Assembly (NCBI GenBank): GCA_030630935.1 | Contig: DAOVMD010000046.1 | Coordinates: 1-12,174 of the forward strand | Reading direction: 5' to 3' | DNA length: 12,174 nt | Source of the DNA: Candidatus Mcinerneyibacteriota bacterium | Lineage (GTDB): Bacteria > AUK180 > JAQVHJ01 | Part shown: positions 1 to 6,438 of the stretch, piece after piece | Layout: every line of letters starts with the position of its first letter | Position numbering within the stretch: position 1 is the first letter of the stretch | Notes under the pieces: model-generated | What the model saw: only the letters and a program-made list of their open reading frames with translations | Database searches by the model: none | Told to the model about the DNA's origin: nothing | Position numbers and translations under genes: made by a program

Positions 1-150
1 AATATTATATTCCTGGCGATATAATGATTTATACAAATTTTTCATTAAATTTAAATATAATAAAATTATCGAATTTATTAAAAAGAAAATAATAGTTTCG
101 CTTCGCTCAACAATGAAAAAGTAAGAATGAAAAATGAACAAAAGAAAAAT

Positions 151-239
151 TAACAGGGACTGGAAGGGACTTGTAATTGACTTACTAATATTGTTTATAT
201 TTGTTTAGAGCCTTTGATACTTGAAGGTTCTAATGAATG
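151..239 (+). repeat. Dispersed repeat module I, copy A
   Basis: This block aligns along its whole length with 9476-9565: both open with TAACANGGACT, continue through GACTTNTAATTG and TTTAGAGC, and end AAGGTTCNAATGAATG. A shorter, inverted relative lies at 6635-6690. The A-rich lead-in AACAAAAGAAAAAT also has counterparts at the other two loci. No coding potential is evident. Confidence 0.7.
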
Positions 240-256
240 TAAAAACCAAATTTACA

Positions 257-286
257 GGGAACTAACGAGAACTTAAGAGAACTAAA
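257..286 (+). repeat. Three tandem 10-base units, GAGAACTNAN
   Basis: The units are GGGAACTAAC, GAGAACTTAA and GAGAACTAAA, directly adjacent. The same unit occurs three times at 9423-9452 (GAGAACTTAA, GAGAACTGAC, GAGAACTAAA), in a different internal order. In both places the tandem lies next to a copy of module I, but on opposite sides of it. Confidence 0.7.
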
Positions 287-522
287 AGCATCGCTTCGCT
301 CTGCAATTAAGAATGAACAATGAAAAATTAATAATGAATAATGTTTTTGCTTTATATATAACAATGCTCTTATTTATAGCTGGAGTTGCTTAAAAAACAA
401 TTGAATACAAAATTAACCACTGATCACACTGAACACGCCGTAAAAAAAAACAAAAAAAGAGAAACAATATGGGAGTCCTTCCCGAATAAAATGAATTTGG
501 AGTACAGTACTTCAGTACGCAT

Positions 523-551
523 TTGTGCTCTTGTGCACTTGTGCCTTGTGC
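523..551 (+). repeat. Four spaced TTGTGC words
   Basis: TTGTGC starts at 523, 531, 539 and 546, giving 8, 8 and 7 base spacing. It is a degenerate microsatellite-like tract just before the hairpin at 556-570. No function is proposed. Confidence 0.6.
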
Positions 552-572
552 TCTCGACAGCGAAGCTGTCTT

Positions 573-620
573 CTATCTATAAAACGACTGTTTTTAGCTC
601 TCTGCTCTCAGTTCTCTGTT
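573..620 (+). repeat. Dispersed repeat module II, copy A
   Basis: The block begins CTATCTATAAAACGACTG and continues with CTCTCTGCTCTCAGTTCTCTG. Its first part matches the inverted copy at 6763-6811 and its second part is a rearranged version of the same words. It ends 10 bases before the stop of the first small membrane-protein gene and follows the GACAGC/GCTGTC hairpin. Confidence 0.6.
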
Positions 621-630
621 TTTGGTAAGA

Positions 631-1080
631 TTAACGAAGTTTACCGGATAGTTGCCATTCTTTAATGATTCTTTGAAAAGATTCATGTATTTCGTGTCGG
701 TCTTTATCAAGAAATCGTGCTAAATTTATTGAAATCGATTTCTTATTCCTGATGTTTAATAATAATTTATATTTACTTATTTCAATGCTATGAATATCTT
801 CTTTATAAATCGCTATATTTTTACACCAAATATTTTTTAATAATATCTTATTTTGACTGATTATTAAGTAAGGAATTCTAACTGTATGGATTATTTTCAT
901 GAAGATGAGTAATACAAGGATAAGAGTCGCTATACTCGCTTCCTGGAAATTATCAAGTCTCTTTAGAAAAAAAAGATATATAAAGAAAGTGATAATTACT
1001 AAAACAATAAGAATGACAGCACTAAAATTTGATGCTAACCGAATCTTATAAATTTTTAAATTGTTTTTTTTCAAATCCAT
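631..1080 (-). CDS. Small membrane protein with PH-like tail (paralogue 1)
   Basis: I do not recognise a named gene. The 149-residue protein has a short basic N-terminus, two hydrophobic segments (about 19-39 and 48-66) and a cytosolic tail (about 69-137). The tail alternates short hydrophobic strands and ends in an amphipathic helix, which resembles the bacterial PH-like domains found after two TM helices in many small membrane proteins; that assignment is inference. The gene has its own perfect-consensus promoter and an AGGA ribosome site just upstream of ATG. It is a tandem paralogue of the gene at 1223-1669. The tail (IPYLIIS.NKILLKNIW and IHSIEISKYK) is far better conserved between the two than the TM region. 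The C-termini differ: WQLSGKLR here against RCINLP there. No terminator is visible downstream. Confidence 0.75.
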   Translation of the reverse strand: MDLKKNNLKIYKIRLASNFSAVILIVLVIITFFIYLFFLKRLDNFQEASIATLILVLLIFMKIIHTVRIPYLIISQNKILLKNIWCKNIAIYKEDIHSIEISKYKLLLNIRNKKSISINLARFLDKDRHEIHESFQRIIKEWQLSGKLR

Positions 1081-1109
1081 TAAAAATCCTATGTTGTAAA
1101 TTACAAAAT

Positions 1110-1138
1110 ATTATATCACATATAAATACTATTGTCAA
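1110..1138 (-). promoter_or_regulatory. Perfect sigma-70 promoter of paralogue 1
   Basis: On the minus strand, TTGACA (1138-1133) and TATAAT (1115-1110) are separated by 17 bases, matching the housekeeping consensus at every position. The expected start of transcription near 1103 leaves a leader of about 23 bases before the ATG at 1080. The 62 bases from TTTGACA to ATG align without gaps to those of paralogue 2. Confidence 0.88.
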
Positions 1139-1164
1139 ATTCATTAGAACAAGACATCGAAATT

Positions 1165-1215
1165 TTACCGGAGATAACTTTTCACATAAGGATTTTTTCC
1201 TTTCTTAGAAAGCCT
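1165..1215 (-). pseudogene. Relic of the 3' end of a HEAT-repeat gene
   Basis: Read on the minus strand this stretch encodes RLSKKGKNPYVKSYLR followed by TAA. The intact HEAT gene at 2323-3237 ends KLSKKEKNPYVKSHLQ followed by TAA. By my hand alignment about 46 of 54 bases match around this region, and similarity continues past the stop codon (AAATTCATTA, 1137-1146 versus 2295-2304). Upstream the relic runs straight into the end of the neighbouring membrane-protein gene, whose last codons (INLP) may themselves come from the lost HEAT gene (INLRKLPK). The rest of the HEAT copy is missing. Confidence 0.8.
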
Positions 1216-1222
1216 TGGCAGC

Positions 1223-1669
1223 TTAAGGTAAATTAATGCAGCGTTCTTTACTTATTCTCTGAAAATCTTTATATATTTCGTATCGATCTTTATGAGAAAA
1301 TCTTGCAAAAATTATTGAAATTGGTTTTTTATTTCTGATATTTAAAAGTACTTTATATTTGCTTATTTCAATGCTATGAATATCTTCTATATAAATCTCT
1401 ATGTTTTTACTCCAAATATTTTTTAATAATATCTTATTATGACTGATTATTAAGTAAGGAATTTTAATTGCATACATTATTGCCCCGAAGAGAAATAAAA
1501 AATATAAAATAATTGGTATAGACGATGCCTGCGAAGGAAGTAGAAAAACTTGCAAAAAAGTATTGCCAAATACAATAAAGCATAAGACAACAACAAACAA
1601 AATAGATGCACATAAATCTGATGCCCAATGAATTTTATAAGTTTTTATGTTGTCTTTTTCCAAATTCAT
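1223..1669 (-). CDS. Small membrane protein with PH-like tail (paralogue 2)
   Basis: This is the tandem paralogue of the gene at 631-1080, with the same architecture: basic N-terminus, two hydrophobic segments, then a PH-like tail. I chose the ATG at 1669 (148 residues, MNLEKDN) rather than the in-frame ATG at 1681. It aligns with MDLKKNN of paralogue 1, and the GGGG of the intervening codons sits where a ribosome site is expected. The C-terminus departs from the paralogue after the shared KE, ending RCINLP. Just past its stop lies the HEAT-gene relic, so the last few codons may be chimeric. The function is unknown; a membrane-stress or lipid-sensing role would be a guess from the fold alone. 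Confidence 0.75.
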   Translation of the reverse strand: MNLEKDNIKTYKIHWASDLCASILFVVVLCFIVFGNTFLQVFLLPSQASSIPIILYFLFLFGAIMYAIKIPYLIISHNKILLKNIWSKNIEIYIEDIHSIEISKYKVLLNIRNKKPISIIFARFSHKDRYEIYKDFQRISKERCINLP

Positions 1670-1698
1670 TAAAAACCCCATGTTGCAAATTACAAAAT

Positions 1699-1727
1699 AT
1701 TATATCACATATAAATATTGTTGTCAA
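1699..1727 (-). promoter_or_regulatory. Perfect sigma-70 promoter of paralogue 2
   Basis: TTGACA (1727-1722) and TATAAT (1704-1699) on the minus strand are separated by 17 bases, the same geometry as the promoter at 1110-1138. Only five of the 62 bases from TTTGACA through ATG differ between the two copies, and all five are transitions. Confidence 0.88.
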
Positions 1728-1807
1728 ATCAATTCGTTATATGATTACAGAAGTTTCCCCATTTTTTACTATATTAATATTTGGATTATATTATAATCTA
1801 AGTTGAG

Positions 1808-1821
1808 AGGAATTTATTCCT
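1808..1821. repeat. Palindrome AGGAATTTATTCCT, copy 1
   Basis: The palindrome has 6-base arms around a TT centre. An identical 14-base copy lies at 1967-1980. It marks the left border of the structured element that extends to about 2132. Confidence 0.7.
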
Positions 1822-1865
1822 TTTATATCTCGTAGGCAGGTTACCACGTAGGGTAAACCTGCACA

Positions 1866-2108
1866 GCCCGGGTAATGTCATTGCGCATCGAAACAAAGTG
1901 AGATCTAGCTTGCGTCCGTCCGAAGGGCGCGGCAATCTCCCGGGTTCAACAGTTCCCAAAATACCCAGGAATTTATTCCTAATATGGAGATAAATAATCC
2001 CATGAATGGGATTAAACTTAGGACTAAAGTCCTAGATCTCATTTTTAACCCTTATACCCGGATTTGATTGCCGCGTCGCGTCGCTTCTCGCAATGACATT
2101 ATCCAGGC
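1866..2108. repeat. Nested inverted-repeat (REP-like) element
   Basis: The outer arms are 1866-1885 and 2089-2108; 18 of 20 positions match as an inverted repeat built on GTAATGTCATTGCG. The inner arms are GCGGCAATC (1929-1937) and GATTGCCGC (2066-2074), each flanked by a CCCGG-type word. Inside these lie AGGAATTTATTCCT (1967-1980) and a GAGAT/ATCTC pair (1987-1991, 2036-2040). That pair encloses two palindromes, AATCCCATGAATGGGATT (1996-2013) and TAGGACTAAAGTCCTA (2019-2034). Each half resembles the common GTCATTGCG...GGCAATC intergenic repeats of many bacterial genomes. The left half carries an extra segment (about 1886-1920) that the right half lacks. Confidence 0.7.
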
Positions 2109-2118
2109 TCTTTGCATT

Positions 2119-2132
2119 AGAGCTAAAGCTCT
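2119..2132. repeat. Palindrome AGAGCTAAAGCTCT
   Basis: This palindrome has 6-base arms around an AA centre. It is the last of five short palindromes of the same design between 1808 and 2132, and it borders the nested element on the right. Confidence 0.6.
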
Positions 2133-2322
2133 TTCTATTTTAGAGTGTTAAAACTATGTCATGGAAATAATAAGTATAAAGAGCTAAAAGTTTCACCATT
2201 TTTAAAGATTAAATATTTTTCACTTTTCAAAATTATTTATTTCTCTATATTACAAAAGTTATAGAATATTGGATGGATTTTTTGTGGAGCCCATAAATTC
2301 ATTATAATAATTCGTAGAAATC

Positions 2323-3237
2323 TTACTGGAGATGACTTTTCACATATGGATTTTTTTCTTTCTTAGAGAGTTTTTCAAATGCCGTTTTAATTATCTTTGA
2401 CTTGGGTAATTTTCGTAGATTTATAATTGTGATTAATCTGATGTTCCAATCTTTATGTTTGAGTGTTTTGATCAGAATTTCTTCGAATTGGTCATCTTTA
2501 GTTTCTCCCATTATTTGAATGAGGTGATATTTCAGTTTTTTATTTTTAGTTTTTTTGAATTTCCTGATTATCAGGTCATAGTGCTTTGGCTGAATAATTT
2601 TTATAATGCTCAGCTCAGCAGTTGTCCGGAGCAGAATATTCTTATCTGATTCCAGGTAATCCAAGAGAGCTTCAATTGATTTGATTCCACCTATTGTCCC
2701 CAGTATATTGAGGTATGTAAGTGCTTCAGGCTCCTGAATTGAATTTAATTCCTGAAGAATCAACGGTTCCAGCTCCAGGATCTTTAAACTTTTTGAATAT
2801 GAAATTACCGCTAATCGAAATTTTTTAATCTTAAAGAATTCAAGTATCATATCTTTCGACTCGAGGTCTTTTAATTTACCTAAGAGAACGATTGCATTTT
2901 TGATTGCCAGGTCACTTGCTTTATTTTCTTTTAAGAGTTTTCTTAATAAAGGTTTTGTAATCTCCGGACTTGAAATCAAGACCTGGTTAATTGCGCGTAA
3001 TTCTAATGTTTTATCGGTGCTTAGTTTGTTGTTAATTATAAATTTAATTGCCGGTTCACCGGTCTTCTCCAATTTCTTCCTTGCGTTTTGGACAACTTCC
3101 TTATTCTCCCCGACTTCCCAGAGAGATGCAGTCTTGAATAATTCTTCGAATTTCTTATCAGAACTATCAGCATAAATATTGACAGTTAAAATTATTAATA
3201 AAAAAACAATTACTAAACAAACTTTATTCTTTATCAA
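2323..3237 (-). CDS. Exported HEAT-repeat protein
   Basis: The 304-residue product begins with a signal peptide (hydrophobic about 5-20, likely cleavage after IYA at 23). The remainder is a row of paired amphipathic helices of about 35 residues each (for example KPLLRKLLKENKASDLAIKNAIVL), typical of HEAT/armadillo-like scaffolds that bind other proteins. No catalytic motif is seen. The start is a TTG inside the end of the upstream gene (14-base overlap), with GGAG six bases before it, so translation is probably coupled. It is the last gene of the four-gene minus-strand operon. A relic of a second copy of its 3' end survives at 1165-1215. It probably partners the repeat protein encoded just before it; that is inferred from the overlap. 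No terminator is obvious after the stop. Confidence 0.85.
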   Translation of the reverse strand: MIKNKVCLVIVFLLIILTVNIYADSSDKKFEELFKTASLWEVGENKEVVQNARKKLEKTGEPAIKFIINNKLSTDKTLELRAINQVLISSPEITKPLLRKLLKENKASDLAIKNAIVLLGKLKDLESKDMILEFFKIKKFRLAVISYSKSLKILELEPLILQELNSIQEPEALTYLNILGTIGGIKSIEALLDYLESDKNILLRTTAELSIIKIIQPKHYDLIIRKFKKTKNKKLKYHLIQIMGETKDDQFEEILIKTLKHKDWNIRLITIINLRKLPKSKIIKTAFEKLSKKEKNPYVKSHLQ

Positions 3238-4948
3238 TTCCTACTCCAAGTTTTCCCTGAAACCAAATTGAGTTATTTCTCTTATTATTCGAATATTTAT
3301 CTTTCCCGCCGAGGTCAATCAGTATTCCAATACTGCAAGTTCCCCTGTCGAGTGTGGCAGCACCTTCAATGATATCCTTTACACCTGAATAAATATCATC
3401 ACCGCTTGAGTCAATTAAAATTCCAATTCCATTTGCATGCCCTGAACCTTTTGCAATCCCGCTTCCTGAGTATGAGTCATTTCCTTCTCGATCAATTAAG
3501 ATTCCAATTGCCAGGTCGTGCCCGCCGCCTTGACCAACTCCGTCACCTAACTTATATGAATCATTCCCTTCCAGGTCAATTAAAATTCCTGATGCAAGAT
3601 GAATTCCTGCGCCCTGTCCATAAATCCACGCTGAATAAATATCGTTACCTGACTCATCAATTAAAATTCCTAAGGAGTACCAGTATCCCGCACCTTGGGA
3701 ATAAACATCCCCGAAATATTTATCATCACCGGATTGATCGAATAGGATTGCGATTCCCCCGGCAAATCCGGAGTACCTTGAACCTATTGAAAAACCCTGA
3801 GAGAGTGATTGATAGTGATCTGAATATAATGGCTCGTGCAATACTTTTTTCCCCGTAATATAGATGTCGTCTCCTTCTTTATCTGAGCAGATTCCGATTC
3901 CCTTTATCGATGCAAAACCTTGTGAGAATTTTGAAGACTGATAAAGGTCATGACCTGTATAATCAAATATAATTCCCAGGCCAAAATATCCTGCGCCTAA
4001 ACAAAAGTCATTTGAAAAATACTTATCATTTCCGGAATGATCGATAACCATTCCTATCCCGCCAATTGCCGCACCGAAACAAAGGTCTCCGCCTTGATAC
4101 TCATCGTCCCCTGATCTGTCATCGATTATTCCGATCCCGATTAAACCGGAGCCCGGTCCCCGGAACTCTGTCCCTATATATTTATCGTTCCCACTTAAAT
4201 CAATAATTATTTGAAGTGAGTTAGTAAGGTAATCTTCTGAAAATTTATATGTGTCGTCTCCGCCAGTATCAATTATGATTTCGAATTTAAATTCACCGAT
4301 TTTAAAAGTTTCATTTTCTGAAGTACCAACTTTAATGAGAATATCTTCTTCGATGAAAGTTATTTCTTTTAAATTAATAAAACTTTTCTGAGTTAATAGT
4401 TTATTTATTTCAATAAAGAGAGAGAAGAAATCTCCAAGGTTTAACTCAGCCAAATCCAAAATAGTATTTTTATTTTCTTCTTCATCACCTAAAAATAAAT
4501 TGTAATATTTTTCACGGTCGCTATCTTCCAAATTTAAGTTTTCATATAATAATTTGAATGACCTCGTAATTCTATAGGCAGAACCGAGAAAGTCATTCCC
4601 TGATAATTGCGGAGGTATTTCAAAGCTTTGGAGCTTGGTCTCCGATTCAGGCAGGTGAAGAATTTCTCTTGCTGCTGAAACAGATTTTAATGGGTCTTCA
4701 GTTAAAGAATTTTTTAGAGAGATTGCAATTTCCGGTAATGCAAGCGGAGTATCAAGTGAAGCCTTGACAGGGTCTAATATGAACTTTCCATCACCCCATT
4801 TCTTATTGAAGTTTAAATCGTCAGGAGTACAATTGATGGATATTAAGGCGTCTTGAATAGCATTCCTTTCTTCGATACTAAGAAACTTTGCTCCGGTTAT
4901 AGTTAGAAATATCAAAATTATTATTAATAAAAATTTTATACGCTGCAT
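3224..4948 (-). CDS. Exported Gly/Asp repeat protein, predicted beta-solenoid
   Basis: I do not recognise a named family. The protein has 574 residues: a signal peptide (about 1-19), a mostly helical N-terminal region (about 20-220), then 12 repeats to the C-terminus. The repeat core is GILID..GND.Y followed by a QG.G segment. The central glycines fall near residues 229, 252, 279, 305, 331, 358, 406, 433, 460, 488, 515 and 547, so the period is about 27 residues with one elongated repeat near 358-406. The G-[ND]-D-x-Y core recalls half of an RTX calcium-binding site, but the 9-residue RTX period is absent. A beta-solenoid with Asp-lined turns is my inference. The start ATG overlaps the preceding stop (TAATG) and lacks a good ribosome site, which suggests re-initiation. 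The 3' end overlaps the HEAT gene. Confidence 0.85.
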   Translation of the reverse strand: MQRIKFLLIIILIFLTITGAKFLSIEERNAIQDALISINCTPDDLNFNKKWGDGKFILDPVKASLDTPLALPEIAISLKNSLTEDPLKSVSAAREILHLPESETKLQSFEIPPQLSGNDFLGSAYRITRSFKLLYENLNLEDSDREKYYNLFLGDEEENKNTILDLAELNLGDFFSLFIEINKLLTQKSFINLKEITFIEEDILIKVGTSENETFKIGEFKFEIIIDTGGDDTYKFSEDYLTNSLQIIIDLSGNDKYIGTEFRGPGSGLIGIGIIDDRSGDDEYQGGDLCFGAAIGGIGMVIDHSGNDKYFSNDFCLGAGYFGLGIIFDYTGHDLYQSSKFSQGFASIKGIGICSDKEGDDIYITGKKVLHEPLYSDHYQSLSQGFSIGSRYSGFAGGIAILFDQSGDDKYFGDVYSQGAGYWYSLGILIDESGNDIYSAWIYGQGAGIHLASGILIDLEGNDSYKLGDGVGQGGGHDLAIGILIDREGNDSYSGSGIAKGSGHANGIGILIDSSGDDIYSGVKDIIEGAATLDRGTCSIGILIDLGGKDKYSNNKRNNSIWFQGKLGVGIDKE

Positions 4949-5802
4949 TAATTTAACTTTTTCTTTGGTTTAATTGTTATTATCAAAATCTCCGGTGGGC
5001 ATAGTGACCGCATTCTGTACCGGACATTTCCTGTCATACCAATTCCGCGGTTGACATACATGCAGGATTGACCGTCATAAAAAATTCCCGACTCATATTT
5101 CTTACCGAATTTTGAATATTTGAATCTGCTGCCAAAGAAGGGAAGACGAAACTGACCTCCATGTGTGTGCCCAGCTAAAACTAAATCAATTTCATATTTA
5201 ACTGCAACAGGAAAATGATCCGGGGTATGAATAAGGAATAACGAAAATGTTTTTTGCGAGCCCTTGAAAATTTCAAGAAAATGTTTTTCTTCAATTTCAA
5301 AAGATTTGAAAGACCAGGGCATTTCAATTGAAAAAATATTTACCTTAAAATTTTTAAGGGAGACGAGTTTGTCCTTTTCAAATACAGAGATTGCCCCTGC
5401 TTTTTTCAAAGCTCTAAATATCTTAACATTATCCCAGTTGCCAAGAGTGAAGTAAGTTGGCGCAATTAAGACAAGTTGATGTATATAAGATTCCAGTTCC
5501 AATAACTTATCCCGGTTATTAAGATAGTCCCCTGAAAGAAGAATCATATCCGGTTCCTCTTCCTTTACTATTTTAAGAACCTTTCTCTCCCGATATCCAA
5601 TTTTATCAATATGGAAATCTGTTAAATGAATAATTTTAATAGGGTGAAATAAAGTTGAATACTTTTCAGTTTCAATTATAACATAAGTTTTCTTCAAGTT
5701 ATTAGGTTCGAATATCGTGACGTAAAAAAATAAGGAAACCAAAATTAATAAAATTAAAGATGTGAAAAATAATGTTTTTTTGAAAAGTTTTTGTTTTAAC
5801 AT
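4948..5802 (-). CDS. Membrane-anchored metallophosphoesterase (YkuE/YaeI/LpxG type)
   Basis: This 284-residue calcineurin-like phosphoesterase has an N-terminal anchor (about 9-30). Metal-site motifs appear in family order: D62-F-H64, G91-D92, G121-N-W-D124, H192 and G211-HTHGGQ. The usual GNH[DE] motif reads GNWD, so the histidine that normally contacts the phosphate is tryptophan; codons were checked. Relatives with the same anchor-plus-catalytic layout include YkuE and YaeI. LpxG of Chlamydia, which cleaves UDP-2,3-diacylglucosamine in lipid A synthesis, also belongs here. Specificity cannot be read from this sequence. The neighbouring heptose-phosphatase homologue is compatible with an envelope lipid or sugar substrate. 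It overlaps gmhB by 7 bases and the next gene by one. Confidence 0.88.
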   Translation of the reverse strand: MLKQKLFKKTLFFTSLILLILVSLFFYVTIFEPNNLKKTYVIIETEKYSTLFHPIKIIHLTDFHIDKIGYRERKVLKIVKEEEPDMILLSGDYLNNRDKLLELESYIHQLVLIAPTYFTLGNWDNVKIFRALKKAGAISVFEKDKLVSLKNFKVNIFSIEMPWSFKSFEIEEKHFLEIFKGSQKTFSLFLIHTPDHFPVAVKYEIDLVLAGHTHGGQFRLPFFGSRFKYSKFGKKYESGIFYDGQSCMYVNRGIGMTGNVRYRMRSLCPPEILIITIKPKKKLN

Positions 5803-6413
5803 TCTCTGAAGAAAAAGAATTTTTTATTTGCTACTTTTTTATCTTCCAAGTTATTTTCAAGAGTCAAGATAGTATCAACTGCTTCCTCTATTGTTGGAAA
5901 GATAAAATCAGGATGAAATGTTTCTACTTCGCCATTTTGTTTTACAGTGTCACCCGTAAGAACAAGAACTGTCTTTGTACCGGCATTTAATCCTGCTCCA
6001 ATATCAGCCATCGTATCTCCAACCATATAGCTCTGAGAGAGATCAATATTGAAATCTTTCGCGGCTTGAAGCAGCATCCCGGGGTTGGGCTTCCTACCCG
6101 CACATTTTATTTTATACCAATCCAAAACCGCATCTTCCCTATGAGGACAGTAATAAAAAGCATTTAAGTATGCATCATTTTTAATTAGTTCAGCTTTTAA
6201 TTTTTTAAAACTTTCGAGTAATAAATCAACAGAGAAATATCCCCTTCCTATTCCAGCTTGATTGGTTGCGATGATAACAAGAAATGGTGAGAGGTTAATC
6301 TTCTTAATGGTTTCGATTGTGAAGGGAAATAATTCAATATATTCAGGATGTTCGTGAATTCCTTCTTTTGAACTTATTGTACCGTCTCGATCTAGAAAAA
6401 TAGCTTTATTCAT
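5796..6413 (-). CDS. gmhB: GmhB-like HAD phosphatase (D-glycero-heptose bisphosphate phosphatase family)
   Basis: The 205-residue HAD-superfamily protein carries motif I D8-R-D10-G-T, motif II T50-N-Q, R107-K108, and motif IV V131-GDT with a downstream acidic residue. The order and the CPH...C..RKPNPGM segment are those of GmhB, which removes the 7-phosphate of D-glycero-D-manno-heptose 1,7-bisphosphate on the way to LPS-core or S-layer ADP/GDP-heptose. The related histidinol-phosphatase domain of HisB is the alternative. The zinc loop is incomplete: C89, H91 and C104 are present but the fourth ligand is Gly (C104-A-G106). It is the first gene of the operon, with GGAAG five bases before ATG and an extended -10 promoter. 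The C-terminus ends in an odd KKFFFFREC tail. Confidence 0.85.
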   Translation of the reverse strand: MNKAIFLDRDGTISSKEGIHEHPEYIELFPFTIETIKKINLSPFLVIIATNQAGIGRGYFSVDLLLESFKKLKAELIKNDAYLNAFYYCPHREDAVLDWYKIKCAGRKPNPGMLLQAAKDFNIDLSQSYMVGDTMADIGAGLNAGTKTVLVLTGDTVKQNGEVETFHPDFIFPTIEEAVDTILTLENNLEDKKVANKKFFFFREC

Positions 6414-6438
6414 TAATGCTTCCGTATTTTAGAGTATT

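Larger units (their letters stand above)
1..630. other. Non-coding, repeat-rich stretch
   Basis: No convincing gene is present; the only long open frame here (386-628) runs through repeats and has no family features. The stretch holds several short tandem words: three 10-base units of the GAGAACTNAN type (257-286), two 9-base units CACTGATCA/CACTGAACA (418-435), three AGTAC words (501-518) and four TTGTGC words (523-551). It also has a GACAGC-GAA-GCTGTC hairpin (556-570) and the words TTCGCTTCGCT near 97 and 290. Two blocks (151-239 and 573-620) recur elsewhere in the window and are listed separately. Confidence 0.7.
1729..2322. other. Intergenic region carrying a palindromic element
   Basis: There is no gene of its own here. 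From about 1808 to 2132 it is built almost entirely of inverted repeats (listed separately). The remaining 2133-2322 is plain A+T-rich sequence in which I see no promoter or terminator. The similarity between the HEAT downstream region (2295 onward) and the paralogue 1 upstream region ends near 2295. This suggests that the 1730-2295 block was inserted between the HEAT gene and paralogue 2. Confidence 0.6.

Noticed and set aside
257-286. Tandem units as a CRISPR array
   Set aside because: Units are 10 bases and adjacent, without spacers; no cas gene is in the window.
386-628. Open frame of 80 codons on the plus strand
   Set aside because: It runs across tandem words, a hairpin and repeat module II, with no ribosome site and no protein-like composition.
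1606-1806. 66-codon plus-strand frame
   Set aside because: It lies antisense to paralogue 2 and its perfect promoter; no ribosome site.
1866-2108. Inverted repeats as ends of an insertion sequence
   Set aside because: Only about 180 bases of palindromic non-coding sequence lie between the outer arms; no transposase or target-site duplication is visible.
3406-3858. 150-codon frame antisense to the repeat protein
   Set aside because: It is a mirror of the repeated codons on the opposite strand; the minus-strand frame has a signal peptide, operon overlaps and a coherent repeat, this one has none.
3224-4948. Repeat protein as a classical RTX toxin/adhesin
   Set aside because: The period is about 27 residues, not 9, and it has an N-terminal signal peptide rather than a C-terminal type I secretion signal.
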